Shown here piece by piece: positions 23,864-37,900 of a stretch of DNA of 64,000 bases. The position numbers and the translations under genes are program-made. Under the pieces are notes generated by a model. That model saw nothing but the letters and a program-made list of their open reading frames with translations, made no database searches and was not told the origin of the DNA. This DNA comes from Centrapalus pauciflorus (taxonomy: Eukaryota; Streptophyta; Magnoliopsida; Asterales; Asteraceae), in NCBI GenBank assembly GCA_020465985.1, contig JAANYP010002803.1, forward strand, positions 62,001 through 126,000. The letters run 5' to 3'. Position 1 is the stretch's first letter; each line of letters begins with the position of its first letter.

Positions 23864-26054
23864 CTAGTTTATGACCCACGTATTACGTGGAAATTCTTAA
23901 TTAAATTTATTTATATAAAATGTATATGAGTAAAAAAAACATACAAAAATAATAATTGTGTTTATTTTTTTATTATTTACAGATTAAAAAATAGAGTATA
24001 TTTATCTTTTTTTATAAGTTATAATTATTTTTTTGGTGAACGTAAAGGTGACACGTGACACTTGATGTTATCCTTTATCATACATAATAATAATAATTTC
24101 CACAACTAATTCAAATTTTTTACATTTGGATCTAACAAGTTATGTGGTGTCCGCGCGTTGTGACGGATGTATAGCTATGTATTTTTTGTACTTTAATAGA
24201 TACAGTTCAAATGATTAAAATCATACTTTATTTATAAATTAATTAATAATTAAAATTTAACATTAAAAAATCTATTAAAATTATACTGATTAAATTAAAA
24301 AATAAATTGAATAAATTGAATAGGTTGAATAGGTTGGAGAAAAAACTAATCACCAACCTCTCTCTCTCTCTCTATATATATAAGCACATGACATTGGCTA
24401 CAAAACACACGTTTATCATTTATCGTAGTTATTACAATAAACAAAACCTATGATATATAACCGAAAATGACAATAAACTAATATTATAGTAACACAAAAT
24501 ATAATCTTAAATTTTTTTATTGGTGTAGTCAATATTTGAAATAATAATGTTATTAATATAAAAAATATTTAATAAACTAAACATTACAAACTAATTAGAA
24601 TTAATCAAACTTTATGTTAAAATGAATATAAAACAAAGTTGATTTTTTAAGTAATCACAAAGATACCAATATAAGACATTATAAAACACAAAAACTATTA
24701 TAACCAAAATAAATCTTATTTTCAATGTGTCTAAGAATTAATTAATATTTAATTATATTAAATTTAAATAGAAAAATATAAGAACATGAAACATTCTCAT
24801 TATATAAGTTACATATACATAATAAAAAAATATGTATAAGCACACTTTAGCAAACCCTACCACTAAATAGTGTTTAACAAAAGTTTCTTCTAGTGCATTT
24901 TAGCACAATAAAATATAATTAATACTTAGAAATCCATCTCTAGCACATTTTAGCAAAGCTCATTTATAAATTATATTCTTTTGTTGATGTGTGAGGAACA
25001 AATTAGCAAAACCCACTTATGAATAGTGATTTCATTAGTGGGTAATGTATAAAGGTGTAATTATGATTATTGTGGATTATAATGATAGATATTTATTTTA
25101 GATAAACATTAATTTTAAATGTTACAAAATCTAATTTATTACTTATTAATTAATGAAAAAAATAAAGTCAAAATTTAATGCAATTAAGTTAAGTTGTTAA
25201 ATTTGAAAAAAGAGGTGGAAAAATAAAATTTTTTTGTATTGTAGAAGTGACATATGACATGAATTGTTTTGTTTTATTATAATATATAGGTTAATCAACC
25301 TATGTATTACATGAGTTGATTTAAAAATACATTTTTTTATATTTTAAAACATTATTATAAAATTTATATATAATTAAAATAAAAAAAATTTGAAAGCTAG
25401 TTAAATTAAAAAATAAAAAAATACTTAGTTGTTTGATATTAAATAAAAAAATATTATTATATTGTATAATTGAAAACAGATAATATATGTTTGCAAAAAA
25501 TGTTTCTTTGAATTTTTATTAACTTCAAATATGAAATATCAATGTAAGAAACAAAAAACTACAATTATGTGAATGTGTATATATTTTGAAAATGATAATA
25601 TATAAAAATGGAATATCTGAAAATCAACAATAAAAATTTATCATATTCACAATTGAAGTTTTATCAATCAACATTTAGCCAAATAATTAACAAAAAATTT
25701 TAATTTTATTTACTACACTTCTACATTTAAATCCAAATTTTTTACATTTGAATTTAAATATGATCATTAAGGATAATAATGGCACATATTTATTTTAGGT
25801 AAATATTAATTTAATATTAATTCATTAATGAAAAAGTTAAAATCAAAATTTAATGTAATTAAGTTAAGGTAGTAAATTTGGAAAATGAATTAAAAAAAAT
25901 GGTATGAGTATAATTATTGATTTTAATTAAGGGTATAAGAGACATTTCATAAATAATTATGAGTTGTCATTAATGTGGACCATTGATTTCTTTCCATCCA
26001 ATGGTCCAGAAACTTCAAGTGGTTTTCTTATTATATATAGTATAGAAGTATAGA
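23864..26054 (-). mobile_element. Helitron (inner copy) inserted in the same family
   Basis: The minus-strand 3' end is hairpin CCACGTA-T-TACGTGG then CTAG at 23864-23867, followed by T. The 5' end TCTATACTTCTATACTATAT is at 26054, preceded by A. This is the A|T insertion expected for Helitrons, with no target duplication. Most of the length is similar to the outer copy and to the copy starting at 63094. It contains an extra 922-bp insert (24136-25057). Confidence 0.78.
24136..25057. mobile_element. 922-bp insert in the inner Helitron, unclassified
   Basis: Comparison with the outer Helitron (GGATCTAATTATGAT) shows an insertion after GGATCTAA. TAA is present on both sides (24133-24135 and 25058-25060), a possible 3-bp target duplication. 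It starts CAAGTTATGTGGTG and ends GTATAAAGGTG. It has a (CT)n tract near 24358 and repeated TTTTAGCA words near 24840-25010. No coding region is seen and the class is unknown. Confidence 0.5.
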
Positions 26055-26229
26055 TTAATTAAGGGTATAAGAGACATTTCATAAATAATTATGAGTTGTT
26101 ATTAATCTGAACTATTGATTTCTTTCCATCCAATGGTCCAGAAACTCCAATTAGTTTTCTTATTATATATAACACACAGATATATATATATTTTATATTT
26201 ATATTTATATTTATATTATAGTATTAAAA

Positions 26230-26640
26230 CTTTTCCTAAACGTAACCCTCCTTCCAGAGTACCACTTCATTCTTTTCTTTTCTTGGCTTCTGCTTTCCAA
26301 AAAAATTCCACGACTCCACAGACCACAGTCGACTACTCGAAGTCGACCGTCGACCATTGTCCACTCCAGCAGCCGTTCCAGTCTTCCAGATCCAGGGTTG
26401 TACTCTTCGAGTCTTCATCTTCCACCTCCAGAGTCCAGACTTCCACAGTTCCACAGCGGCGACTCTGTGTCTCGCCGGTCGGCTCCAGGCGGTGGCTTCT
26501 CTCTCCTCCAGCCGACACCCCCTCAAACCACCCTCCGGCCGCCACTCCGCTCGGCGGTGGCTTGTCTCTGCTGCTCACAACTCACTCAAGAAACACAGAT
26601 CTGCAAATTATTTGAGGTAGTTTCATTTTTAAAACTTAAA
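26230..26640 (+). other. GC-rich block inside the hAT element
   Basis: A C-rich, low-AT stretch unlike its surroundings, with overlapping open frames of 80-166 codons in several phases. None has a recognisable domain, so I do not call a gene. It may be the 5' UTR/promoter remnant of the parent hAT transposase gene, or captured host sequence. Confidence 0.35.
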
Positions 26641-27402
26641 TCTTTGTATTTTGTGTGTGCAGTGTGTTTTATGGCCAAAGTTGGTGTTTAATTGGTGATA
26701 AATCTAGTGTTTAATTGGCTGCTCACAATTGGTGTTTAATTGTACGATTATATTTTGAAGATTATATTTGTAATCTGTAATGTTTACATAAGCTTCTGTA
26801 ATGTTTAAATCTGTAATGTTTTCATAAGCTTCTGTACAAAAAACTTAAATTGTAGCAATCTGACAACCGCTTAAATGATCGAATGGGTTGGTATGGATTT
26901 TGGTGAACGAAATTGATGATCAAGAAGGAGTTACATCTTTAAGTGATGATGAGGATATGAACTTTTTATTTACTTTTGTAATAATATCACGTATCGTTAT
27001 GTGTTTTGAAACTTTGGATTGCTATGTTTTTTTTCCGGATGTTTATGCACTTTTGATCTCTTAATTATGGTATTCTAATTTGTTAAAATGGTGAACCCGA
27101 TAGTGAGTTACCCGTTTAATCCCCCCGCGGTGAATATAACCCATTTAAGGTTAACGGGGATCCCCGCGGTGAATTTAACCCGTTTAAAAAACCGTTTATA
27201 TTAAACGGGTATCCCCGAATACCCGTGGGTTTCCCTGAATCCCCGACGGGATTCCCCGTTTATATCCCGCGGTTTTTAAATGGTTTTGGTATTGTATATT
27301 ATAATCGGGGACGGGGACGGGACGGCGCGTTGCCATCCCTACCTGAAATACTCTATTTAGTGCTAGCCAACCGTCGTTTGCCGGAAAAAAAAAAAAGAAG
27401 CG

Positions 27403-27444
27403 ATGGCTAGGTTTCCGAGCAAGCACGAACGCGATCATCCCCTG
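27403..27444 (+). CDS. RPAP3: RPAP3 exon 1 (start)
   Basis: Encodes MARFPSKHERDHPL, then donor GTAATA. The ATG is preceded by an A-rich leader. The next exon continues in frame as DFEGFLNNL, matching the usual start of plant RPAP3 proteins. Confidence 0.88.
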
Positions 27445-30400
27445 GTAATAATTTCTTCCATGCCTTTTTTCTTCGATCGATAAATGAAATATTTTTTAAC
27501 TCAGACGTTTAATTTCGTGTGAGTTATCCGTAAGCTAGAATTTATGTAGTTTTTGTGACCTTCATACGTGGTATGGAGCAGTTAGGGGGAGAAAGTAAGC
27601 TTTGAATTGAACTTATGCTATTGTTCTTTCGTCAATTTTGATCTTTGTTGCTTTGAATTCTCTGCTAAATTCTATCCGCTAGCTAAAATCTCATGATTAT
27701 TATTTTTGTCTGTTAAAGAAATTAGATATGACGCCTTGGAATGTGGGATACAGCGGAATTGAGTTTCATAGAGATATACTATTTGACTTCCACTTAGCTT
27801 TTATAGTTTTATACTACCTGAAATACACATATATGCACCTATGTACATGGAACTTAAAAGACTTTGGAATTGATGTTGCTTGTAGACTTCCCAATGCTTG
27901 TAATTGATCTATTTCAATGGAGAATCAATTGATAAGCTGGTTGAAGTTTTCACAAGATTCGAATATCATTTACTTACATACCATATTAAGGTGAGATCTT
28001 GAATTTCTTAGGTCTTTTTTCCATAGATGTCTATAGTCTGAAGAGATGATTTAAAAGTCTTCACTTTGTAGAGAAACGACTGTTTATTTTCCGGATCAAA
28101 TGATTGTCTTAATGAGTTCAATTTTTATTTTATTATATTTTTTTCACAAAAAACTATTAAGCTATTATATTTATATGTAAAAATATATTGAATAAAACTA
28201 TAAAAGATTCAATTTCAAAAGGCATGTTTAATACTATATTCAATTCAGATGATAGATTTCGTTCAATTAAAAAAATTAATTCATAGTATAATAGTTATAT
28301 GTATAGTATATCAAACAAAAAAAAGGATTAAACTATTTAAAGACAATGTGTAATTGTTTAGTACAAAACATGACAAATAGTTATAAACTATTTGTCATCC
28401 CAAAAATTTTATTATTTATGTCATACCAAAAGTTTTAACATGTATAATAAAATAACAAATATTAAAAAGCAGCTAGGGTTTGGAAAAGGAAGGAGGAAAG
28501 TGTAATGATAAAAGGAAAGAAGTGGTAATAATAGATCTTCAAGAAACAAGACAAGGGAAGACACGGTAAGATGTTTTATCCTCTTTTCTCTTCTTCAAAA
28601 CAAACAGTCTTCAAAGCCAATTGTCTTTCTGCTTTTGCAAGGCAAAGACATAAGTGAAAAAAAAAAGTTCTTATCTGAAAAATCAAACAAGGCCTTAACA
28701 TTGGTAGGTTGTTTGGAATCACATGTTGACCTGTCCCACAATGTTTCAACATATATGATGTTCGTAATTTTCATGGCTTGCTTGTCCAACTAGGATTTCG
28801 AGGGATTTTTGAATAACTTGCATGATTGGGAACTTTCACTCAAGGACAAAGACAAGAAGCTGAAATCACAATATGACATGGAGAAGATGGTAAGTTGGAC
28901 ACACTTTTCATATTGTATTTTTGGTTAATTGGCATATCGATTGTGTTAGTGTCTTCACATTATGGTTTTGCATATCAATCTGTCTTTGATATCTATGTGT
29001 TTCAACTGTATAATTTTAAGTACACATGGATATCTTAATAGTCCACCTTCATGTTGATATTGTTTTGCTAGGCACTCCTTTGTCATTGACTTCGAGACTT
29101 CCAGTCACCTTGTCTTGTATAATTTTTTTAGGGTAAATTACAAATTTCATCCCTGTGGTTAGGTATAAGTTATGGATTCCGTCCTTCTTTGCGATTAATT
29201 ACGAATTTCGTCTCTGTTGTTGGCAATTTGTTTTGGTTTTGGTCATTTGACCAGTCATTTTTTTATAAATGACCATTTTGCCTTTTATAAAAATATAACT
29301 TTAGACAATGAACTTTGTTTATCATAAAATAATTTCAAAATTTTATTTAATAACATTTATATTTAATCCACCAACTTTATTTTTAATCCCAATCTCTCTC
29401 TCTCTCTCTCATATGAAATCATAATCATCGTCTACCTTCAACAATCACCACCACCCCCTTCACCAAAGTCAAACAACACCACCCACTTCACATTCACAGG
29501 TGCTTTAAGTGTTCTGAACTTCTGATTGCATGTGGTGAAGTTAACTTTTTAACATATAAAATATTAAAAATAAAATTAACTTAAACCATAGTAAGCCGCG
29601 GCCGTCTCCGTGGACGGAAAGTCAGTAGTGCGCCTTGCTCGAGAAGTAACTCTGCCGGAGAATCCAAGTCAAGGAAGTGGCCTAGCAGCCCGAACCGAGG
29701 AGGGGTTCATGTAGGTCGTAATAGTCCGGTTTGGCAGATAAAACAGATCGGGTCAGGGCGGAATACACAGGACAACCTAGTACGTAATGCTGTTGAAAAG
29801 GATGCAGTCAAAAAAGAAAAATCCGACGCTCGTCGAAGCAAAAAGACTACAAAGGGGGGTGAGGCTACGGTTGCCAATACCGGCGTCGGAGCAAAGGGGA
29901 AGGTGTTGAATCTCAATGTTCAGACATGTATTGGTTACCGTCATCATTTGAGTTGTCGGAGTGATGAAATTGAAGAAGAAAAAAGCGCAAGTGTCGGCAG
30001 AGGAAACGCCGGGATTAAAACTCACAGCGCCGGAGTTCTTCCGAGCGGTGAGGGTCCACATGGTAGTATTTTTTAAATTTGAGGAATTTCTTCGTAAAAA
30101 AAGTGTACTAAATAGAATTGTTATTTTCATTAAACTCTAATCCCTTGTTAAAAACAAAGTTCATCGTCTAAAGTTATATTTTTATAAAGGGCAAAATGGT
30201 CACTTATAAAAAAATGAGTGGTCAAATGACCAAAAGGTCCAAAACCGAAACAAATTGCCAACAACGGGGACAAACTTCGTAATTAATCGAGAAGAAGGAC
30301 GAGATCCATAATTTATACCTAACCACATTGATGAAATTTGTAATTTACCCTTTTTTATCTCATGTATGGTATGATGTTAATAATCTTTGTGATTATTACA

Positions 30401-33400
30401 TAGTTTATTGCTAAAAACAATGTATCTATGTCAGTGTGATGTTTACGAATAGCATTAGTTGTTTATTTTCTCAACAAGACAACAAGATTCATGGCTTCTC
30501 AGTTGATTTATCATCATGAATCTCAAAAGCTGAAAAATGCTGTTAATAATTCATCCAACCTTCGAGTTATAGGCCGATCATGTGAATCAAAAGAGCCTAG
30601 AAGTGGAAATTCACATAAAACCTACTACATTTAATGTTTTTGGGAGTGAATAATGTATATATGAATATTCAAACGGTCACTGACTTGGTACACATCTCAG
30701 AAGATTGGAGTAGCTGGGGTGGACAAAGGAAAAATGGGTAAACAGTCTGCAAATTACCCTAGTACTGCCAGGGAAGAGGATTACCTGAAAAAGTATGAAG
30801 CAGTTGGCCGTTTACCAAGTGGCTTCATGACAGATGACAGTTCTGTAGATGCTCATTCAGAGAAAGAACAGGTATTGGTTGTGGAAAAATTTACCTTCTT
30901 AATTTTACGATGATATATTGATATGGCAAGAACGTACTTCTGTTTCTAGAGTAAATTACATATTGGTTCCTTGACTATTATGCACTCTGCAATTCTAGTT
31001 ATTCTACTTCTAGTTTAACTAGAAGTGATTATAACTTTCAGTCCCAGCTGCGGATTGTTAGCCTGTTTTTTTGTTGATTAACCAGCTTAATTAATTGTGG
31101 AAAACCCTGTTCTGAGAATATCTGTGGAGCTTTGCCTATTTTGGAATCAATGGTGGTGGAGGTCCAATTGGAACTGAAAAGAGGAGGAGAGGGAGGAAGT
31201 GGGAGAAAAGGCTAGTGGGGTAGAAAGGCAGCAGGGAACTGTATGTTAGTTTATAGTGATTGGGAATTTGGGACAGAATTTGTTTTTAATTATCTGTCTC
31301 GATATTTTGCCCCTACATGGAATAATGGACACACAAATAATGAATTCAGTGATAACAGATATGCCCGGTTGTACTTAAGTGTCAATTCGTTTCTTGCTTT
31401 TGGAGCGAGTGCAATCGAATCTCTGAAACTTCAGCTACCAGAATAGTCCAGAGGGGGTGTTAGTAATTCCCTCATGGTTCATTTTTCTTTCATTGTTTCT
31501 CCTTGTATCATTTCACAGGGTAATGAGTTCTTCAAGCAGAGAAAATATAAAGAAGCAATTGAATGCTATTCCAGGAGTCTTGCACTATCACCAACTGCAG
31601 TAGCTTATGCTAACAGGGCAATGGCTTATCTTAAACTTAATAGGCAAGTTTTTTTGTTTTTCTACTTCCTATGTTGTAAATATATAATTTTTTTTAAATG
31701 ACATGAAATTAAAAGTATATAGGTAATGGAGCTTCAGATTAATAGTCGCTAAATAAAGCAACCACGGAACTTAGCCTAACAATAGTGAGTTTGCTACAAA
31801 AACTTGGGCGTTGGAATTTATAAAGCTTTAATCGTGAATTGTTCATACATAAAAAATAAACATGCCACTAAAAAGGGACAATTTCATTTGTTCACATTTG
31901 CTTTAAAGCAAATTGTCGACATGTACCTGAAACACAGGATATGAATAAATACTATTTACTACGTCTTTCCATTTTTATATTTGTCCCTTAATTTTTAAGT
32001 CATTAGATTTCAGGAAGCTGAAGATGACTGTTCAGAAGCCATAATTTTAGATGATCGGTACATTAAAGCATACTCAAGACGTTCAACAGCTAGAAAAGAA
32101 CTTGGTAAACATAAAGATTCCAAGGAAGGTATGTTTATTACCTTGCATACTATTGTATATATGATCATACTGAAAATTTTACACATAATATAACCTTTAA
32201 CAAGTCCAATTGTATTAATTTTAGCTATCTGCAGACGCAGAATTTGCATTGAGGTTAGAGCCACACAATCAAGAGATTAAAAAGCAGTATGCAGATGCAA
32301 AATCTTTGTATGACAAGGTATGCATTCTAGCCAGTAGCTAGTTAGCTACATGTTCTGGTTCTTTGTCATCGTAATCTATAGTTATTTACGCATGATCCTT
32401 CCAGAGATTGAGTTCAAAGTCCAAACATCTCAAGATACTTCACTTTTTGTTGGTCTTTTCTGGAGAAGAATGATGATGATTCTTTTTAAGTATATAGTTG
32501 GTTATACTGTTAGATCTTATTAATAAGAATGAGACGTTAGAAAACAGGAAAGCCAAGTAATGGCTTTCTTTTGTTTACTGCTGGATTTGCTGCTTTTAGT
32601 TAATATCCAGAAGTAATGTGCTCCCAAATTTCCAGGAACTTCTTAAGAAGGCATCTGTGTCATTAACGCAAGGGGTGCAAAAAGGAGTGAAGTTAGATAA
32701 TGGTCCACTATCTATACAAGTGTCTGAAACAAGATTACCTAAAACAGAAAGCGTACAGGTTGACCTGGTAACAGTCAAATCCCTAATTTATTTGCTTGTT
32801 GTACATCCTCCTAATATGTTTGTTTATGTGTGTCTCTGTCTTTGTGTGTGTGTGTGTGTGTGTATGTTAGATTCTAGGTAATCACAATGTATGAAATGGG
32901 AATCAAACAACTCGGATGATCTTGTGATCGTGTAAGAATCACTTTCCGTGGACAACAATTTGACCATGTCTGGGTTTTCGAAATTTGTATCAAAATAATC
33001 CACAAGAAAATGCTCCTGAAAACGGAATAATGGAATTCGATTGTATGTACAAGTTCCCATACGAATTCTGAGTGGATAACATCAATATTAACAAACATTT
33101 TTGTTAGGGTTTCCGTCACTCACACACACCAAACACAAAGAAAAGAACATGAGATTTTACGTGGTTCAGTCGATGGTTTGATCTACGTCCACTGGGCAAC
33201 TAGGGTTTCTCTATTATTTCATAGGTTATTATTTCAGAGGTGATACAAGGCTTAATATTTATAGAGAGAAACATAGTTAGGGTGAATCTCCAGAAACTAA
33301 ATCAAGACAGGGCCGACTGTCCATCTAAGGCTGAAGCCTACACCCCAACAATCTCCCATTTGAAGGCTTTGAAACACGATCAACTGCGCTCCACTGTACC

Positions 33401-34743
33401 CATCTGTAACTTCTGTAAATATCAACTACTAAACTTCAGTTAGCTCCCCCTAGTGGTCACCTGCCTTCTTAACATTGTACCTGAAGGCCAGCTAAAGTCA
33501 CATAAAACTTCACCTTGTCCAGCGCACAAACTTGTTGACTTGATGAACATATCTGTTGGATTCTTAGCACCTGAGATATTCTTCAGGTTCATAGTTCATC
33601 GTTAGACCCCTGATAAAATGATATCTCATCCCAGTGTGTTTTGTCTTCCCATGGTGGACCGGATCATAGTCACATAGATCACGAAACGCTCCGGTATGGA
33701 AACGAGGACCGAGAACGCGGTTCGCTAGGTCTCCAAAATTCGGCACAAAAAGGGTAGGCTCATCCCGGATCCCTCCGGTACGATGTACCATATAATATGG
33801 TACGATGTAGGCTTAGTATGAGTAATAAATAATCAAGTTTTCCATCTTACATGTTTAATCATCAAGTATTGTACAAATCTAAGTTAACCACATAATAAAT
33901 TTAATAAAATATTAAAAAAAATGAGAACTTTTAGGTATAACTAGTGAGTTTACATGTTAATAATACATTAAATAAATTTAGGTGAGTAGGAGACATGAGT
34001 ATTAATGTATTATGTAGTTTCCAAGGCTTTTAGATTAATATCTTTACTTTCCCCAAGTATTAGCAGGAAAGAAAATCCTTCATATTAGGGAGAGAGTGAG
34101 AGAAAGGGTACTGCAGAACGTAATCAAACCTCTCACAACCAAAATCTCACCCGGAATAGAGAGGAAGACGAAGATTGATCCAGACCTTAATGTGAAGATC
34201 GATTCAGGCCTCAATTTCTTCACTAATAGGGGTGATCAACGGTTTGGTTTATAGGTTCGTTGGTTTCTTCGGTTTGAATTTTTTTTTTTATCCCAAACCA
34301 AACCAAACCAAATTCAGAGCTACATAAACCAAACCATAAACCAAATGTGAATTCGTTTTGGTTTAGTTTATAAACCAAAGAAACCAAAAATTCAATATGC
34401 AAAACAAACTATAAACAAGCAAATACCAAACTACAAACATAAAACTTTCTAAGCATCTCAAATAGCCAAAAATTAAGTATGCAATCCCAAAATATTAAGT
34501 TAAAGAAACATAAAATATTTTATGTCAAAGAAATTAATCCTAAAATTTATAAATATATTAAGTTCATATATAGTTTTGGGTTCAAATTAATACCACAAAT
34601 ATCGAGGTTCTAGAAGTACCAACATTGACCATAGACTAATGGTTTAAATTCAAGGTGATATTTTTTCTAATTAATTTTTTAAATAATTGAATTTTAAACC
34701 ATTAATATTTTTCATCCAACGTTCAAACTACACACACACACAC

Positions 34744-34842
<99 letters not shown>

Positions 34843-34871
34843 TATATATCTATACATACACACACACACAC

Positions 34872-34938
<67 letters not shown>

Positions 34939-37900
34939 ACCAGAAATCAATCCAAAAACCGAGTTTCATAATTCGGTTTGGTCTAAAACCAAAACGAAAA
35001 CCGAATTTTAAGTTTGGTTTGGTTTTAAATGGATTCGATTTGGTTTGGTTTTTGGTTTCCTCGGTGACGGACCAAAAACTGCCCACCACAGTAGAAACAG
35101 AGGAGGAAGACGAAGACGGAGATCGATCCAGGAACAAAGGAGGAAGACGAAGATCAATCCAGACTGCAATTTCTTCCAATTGGGGTTGTCCCAATTGCGA
35201 ATTAGTTGTCGATCCATAAAGTGATGTGGAACGATTATGAAACGTACAAAATAGCGATCTCGTGGGCGATTGGTACGCGTTCGTGCCGCGATTGGGAACA
35301 GAACGGGGATCGTGGGTTCCTTAGCGATTTATGTGACCATGGACCGGGTTATTCATTTTCACAGCACTTTCATTATCACAAAACAATGGGATCAGCCTAT
35401 TTCTTGTCTAGCTCTTCTAGAAAATTCTTTAACCATAATAGCTCTTTACTGGCTTCAGCAGCTGCCATGTATTTAGCTTTCTTAGTTGATAGAATAACAC
35501 TTTCCTGAAGTTTTAACATCCAACCAATTGCAGTTCCTCCCATTGTAAAAACGTACCCAAAAGTGCTTTTGAAAGTCCTTACTCAAGATAATGGGAGCAC
35601 TGATAACCTGAAGACCACAATAGTGAAAGCTCAAACAATGAAGAACTATAACTACCAATGGCAGTTAAAACCAATGCTGATAAGCATTAGCAAGCTGCAG
35701 CACTACCAACACCAACTACTGATATCGAAGTTGTTAAGCTTTATCCGTTGCTGATTAAGGTTAACACCCAAAAGGGAAATTCCAACACTAAACTACTTTA
35801 GAATTCCACATTTGTTTCGGGCGCCTGCCAAGGGCTCTACCCCTAGAACCCTTCTAGGGATGCTGCCCTTAAAACCCTGCAAAGGGCGCAAACCCTTGAC
35901 CCCACATTAACGCCCATGTGTAGATTATGACACTTTATACAAGTGCGCATTTCACACTAGTGCCACAAAACTTGTTCTAGTATTAACCATAGTTTTAATA
36001 GGTCAAGGTATTACACTAAATAACAACAGTAGATATAGACAATAGATTAAATGTGCACCATGAGACCACCTTATAATAAGAACCATGGATGCATAAATTT
36101 TTATCGGATGATTCACACCAAAACGTATGTATGTGTGTGTTCTATGTGAATACATGAAAAAACCAATGTTGTAGAAGTCGCTGGGCGGTAGTCGGCCTTA
36201 ATCGGCTAGGCGGGGATTAATCAGGTTGTAGTCCGATTGAAATTTTTAGTATGTAAATTTCAGAATTATACATACAACATACTTATAAATATTCAAATAT
36301 AATTATAATTATGCATAACACCTTAAAATATCTTTAATATCACAACCATAATTGTTAAAAACTTCATATACTTCAAACATAAAGCATAGTTCATTGATGT
36401 TATAATTAGATTGATGATCCCTAATTGTTTTGACCATATTGTTCAAAGATACAAGCACATAAATAGGGCACAACAGCTAGAGAGAAGAGAGAAAGAGATC
36501 GACAGCCTTATTGCGAGAGAGATCAACAGCCTTCTTGCAAGAGAGAGAGATGAACGACTGGTTGAGTTTGTCTGCATATGGATTTTACCCTAGTTTAATT
36601 AAGCTCTCTTTTGGGTCCTTTCTTTTCTATTTCAGCGTTTTTTCATAAAAAAATTGTTGACTAGCTTTGACTTCGAGACCGCCTAGGCCGACTAGGGCCG
36701 AGTAGGCCGATTTTTGACCGACTTTGACCTATTCCGTCTAGACAGACCGATTATTTAAAAATCATAGCATTGAGTGGCCGCCTACCGCCTAGGCGCCGAT
36801 CGATCGGCTGCCTAGGCTGATTTTTACAACCCTGGAAAAACCGACGTTTCACCAAAAGAACTCTAGATTCACAAAACAAACCAGGATTCACTGAGAGTTC
36901 ACACAAATTAACGATGTTTTGTCAATTTTTTCATGTATTTACATATAGCACACATACATGCACATTTTGTGTGTAAATCGAGGTACAGGAAAAGTCGAAG
37001 AGTAAAAACATTGTCTTCTCAAAACAAAGATTACAAAAGACTAAATAAAAATGAGAATAAATGCATAAGCACGTACATCATTTTTTTCTTCTCAAGAATC
37101 CCTTAATGGAAAAATGGGAGCACCTGTGTGCGCCAAATACATACTACAAAACCTTCATCACGAGTCCACCACCGAAACACCTACCTTCTCAAAGTTTTTG
37201 TGACATCACCGTTCCTCCACCACCACCACTGGTGCCTTTATATTCGAACATGTGGAACAACTTTTAACGGTGGGATTAGACTGAAGCATGGTGCATATAA
37301 CTCATTAATATGCAGAAAGTACTAACATCACATGCTCGTGAAAAAAAATCTTACACTTCTTAAACTCGGATCTCTACTTGAACCACTTTTGTGCATCCGT
37401 GGTTTGCTGGTTTTTGAGTTGTTTTCACCGGTGTTTTTTCTCACAATCAATAGCATGGCAGGTTGGTCACACATGCAGGGCCGACCCTAGCAGGGGGCGG
37501 GCTGGGCCTCGGCTAGGGCAGGAAAACATTAGGGGCAACAAACTTTTAAGGTAATTTTAGTTATACTAGGTTCAATTTTGGCCCAAAATTAAGCCCATCT
37601 ATAATTACATAAGCTTAGTATAGGTGACCGGTCCATTAGTCAATAGCCCGCTTTAATTCCCATATTCCTGCAATCAATGCTGGTGCACGAAATATTTGAT
37701 GAGTGATGAATAGGTAATGCCCTGGGCGAGATACAAAAATAATGCCCTTAAAGACGTTAAGATACAACATACTATTTTTTAAGGGGTTTGGAACCTAGTC
37801 AGCTAGGCGACTCATCCCCACGCCGATTATTATTAAAATACATAAAACTCAAATACAAGTTTAACAAATCACCTAAACCGATGTCTTCGTGTAATTTTAG

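Larger units (their letters stand above)
22698..26180 (-). mobile_element. Helitron (outer copy), minus strand
   Basis: On the minus strand the 3' end is a hairpin (CCACGTA-T-TACGTGG, 22710-22724), then GTTATAAACTAG, followed by T: the CTRR plus hairpin end of Helitrons. The 5' end is TCTGTGTGTTATATATAATA at 26180, preceded by A. Cutting out the inner Helitron (23864-26054) restores continuous sequence (ATAATTATTAATA then TTAATTAAGGG) that matches the inner copy's own sequence near 25910-25930. It is non-coding, so non-autonomous. Confidence 0.75.

Noticed and set aside
26115..26620. 166-codon + strand frame and overlapping frames
   Set aside because: GC-rich block open in several phases; no domain, codon pattern or splice context. 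Kept only as a composition feature of the hAT element.
29777..30130. 117-codon minus-strand frame in the Mutator-like element
   Set aside because: It is the shadow of the better plus-strand frame 29591-30076.
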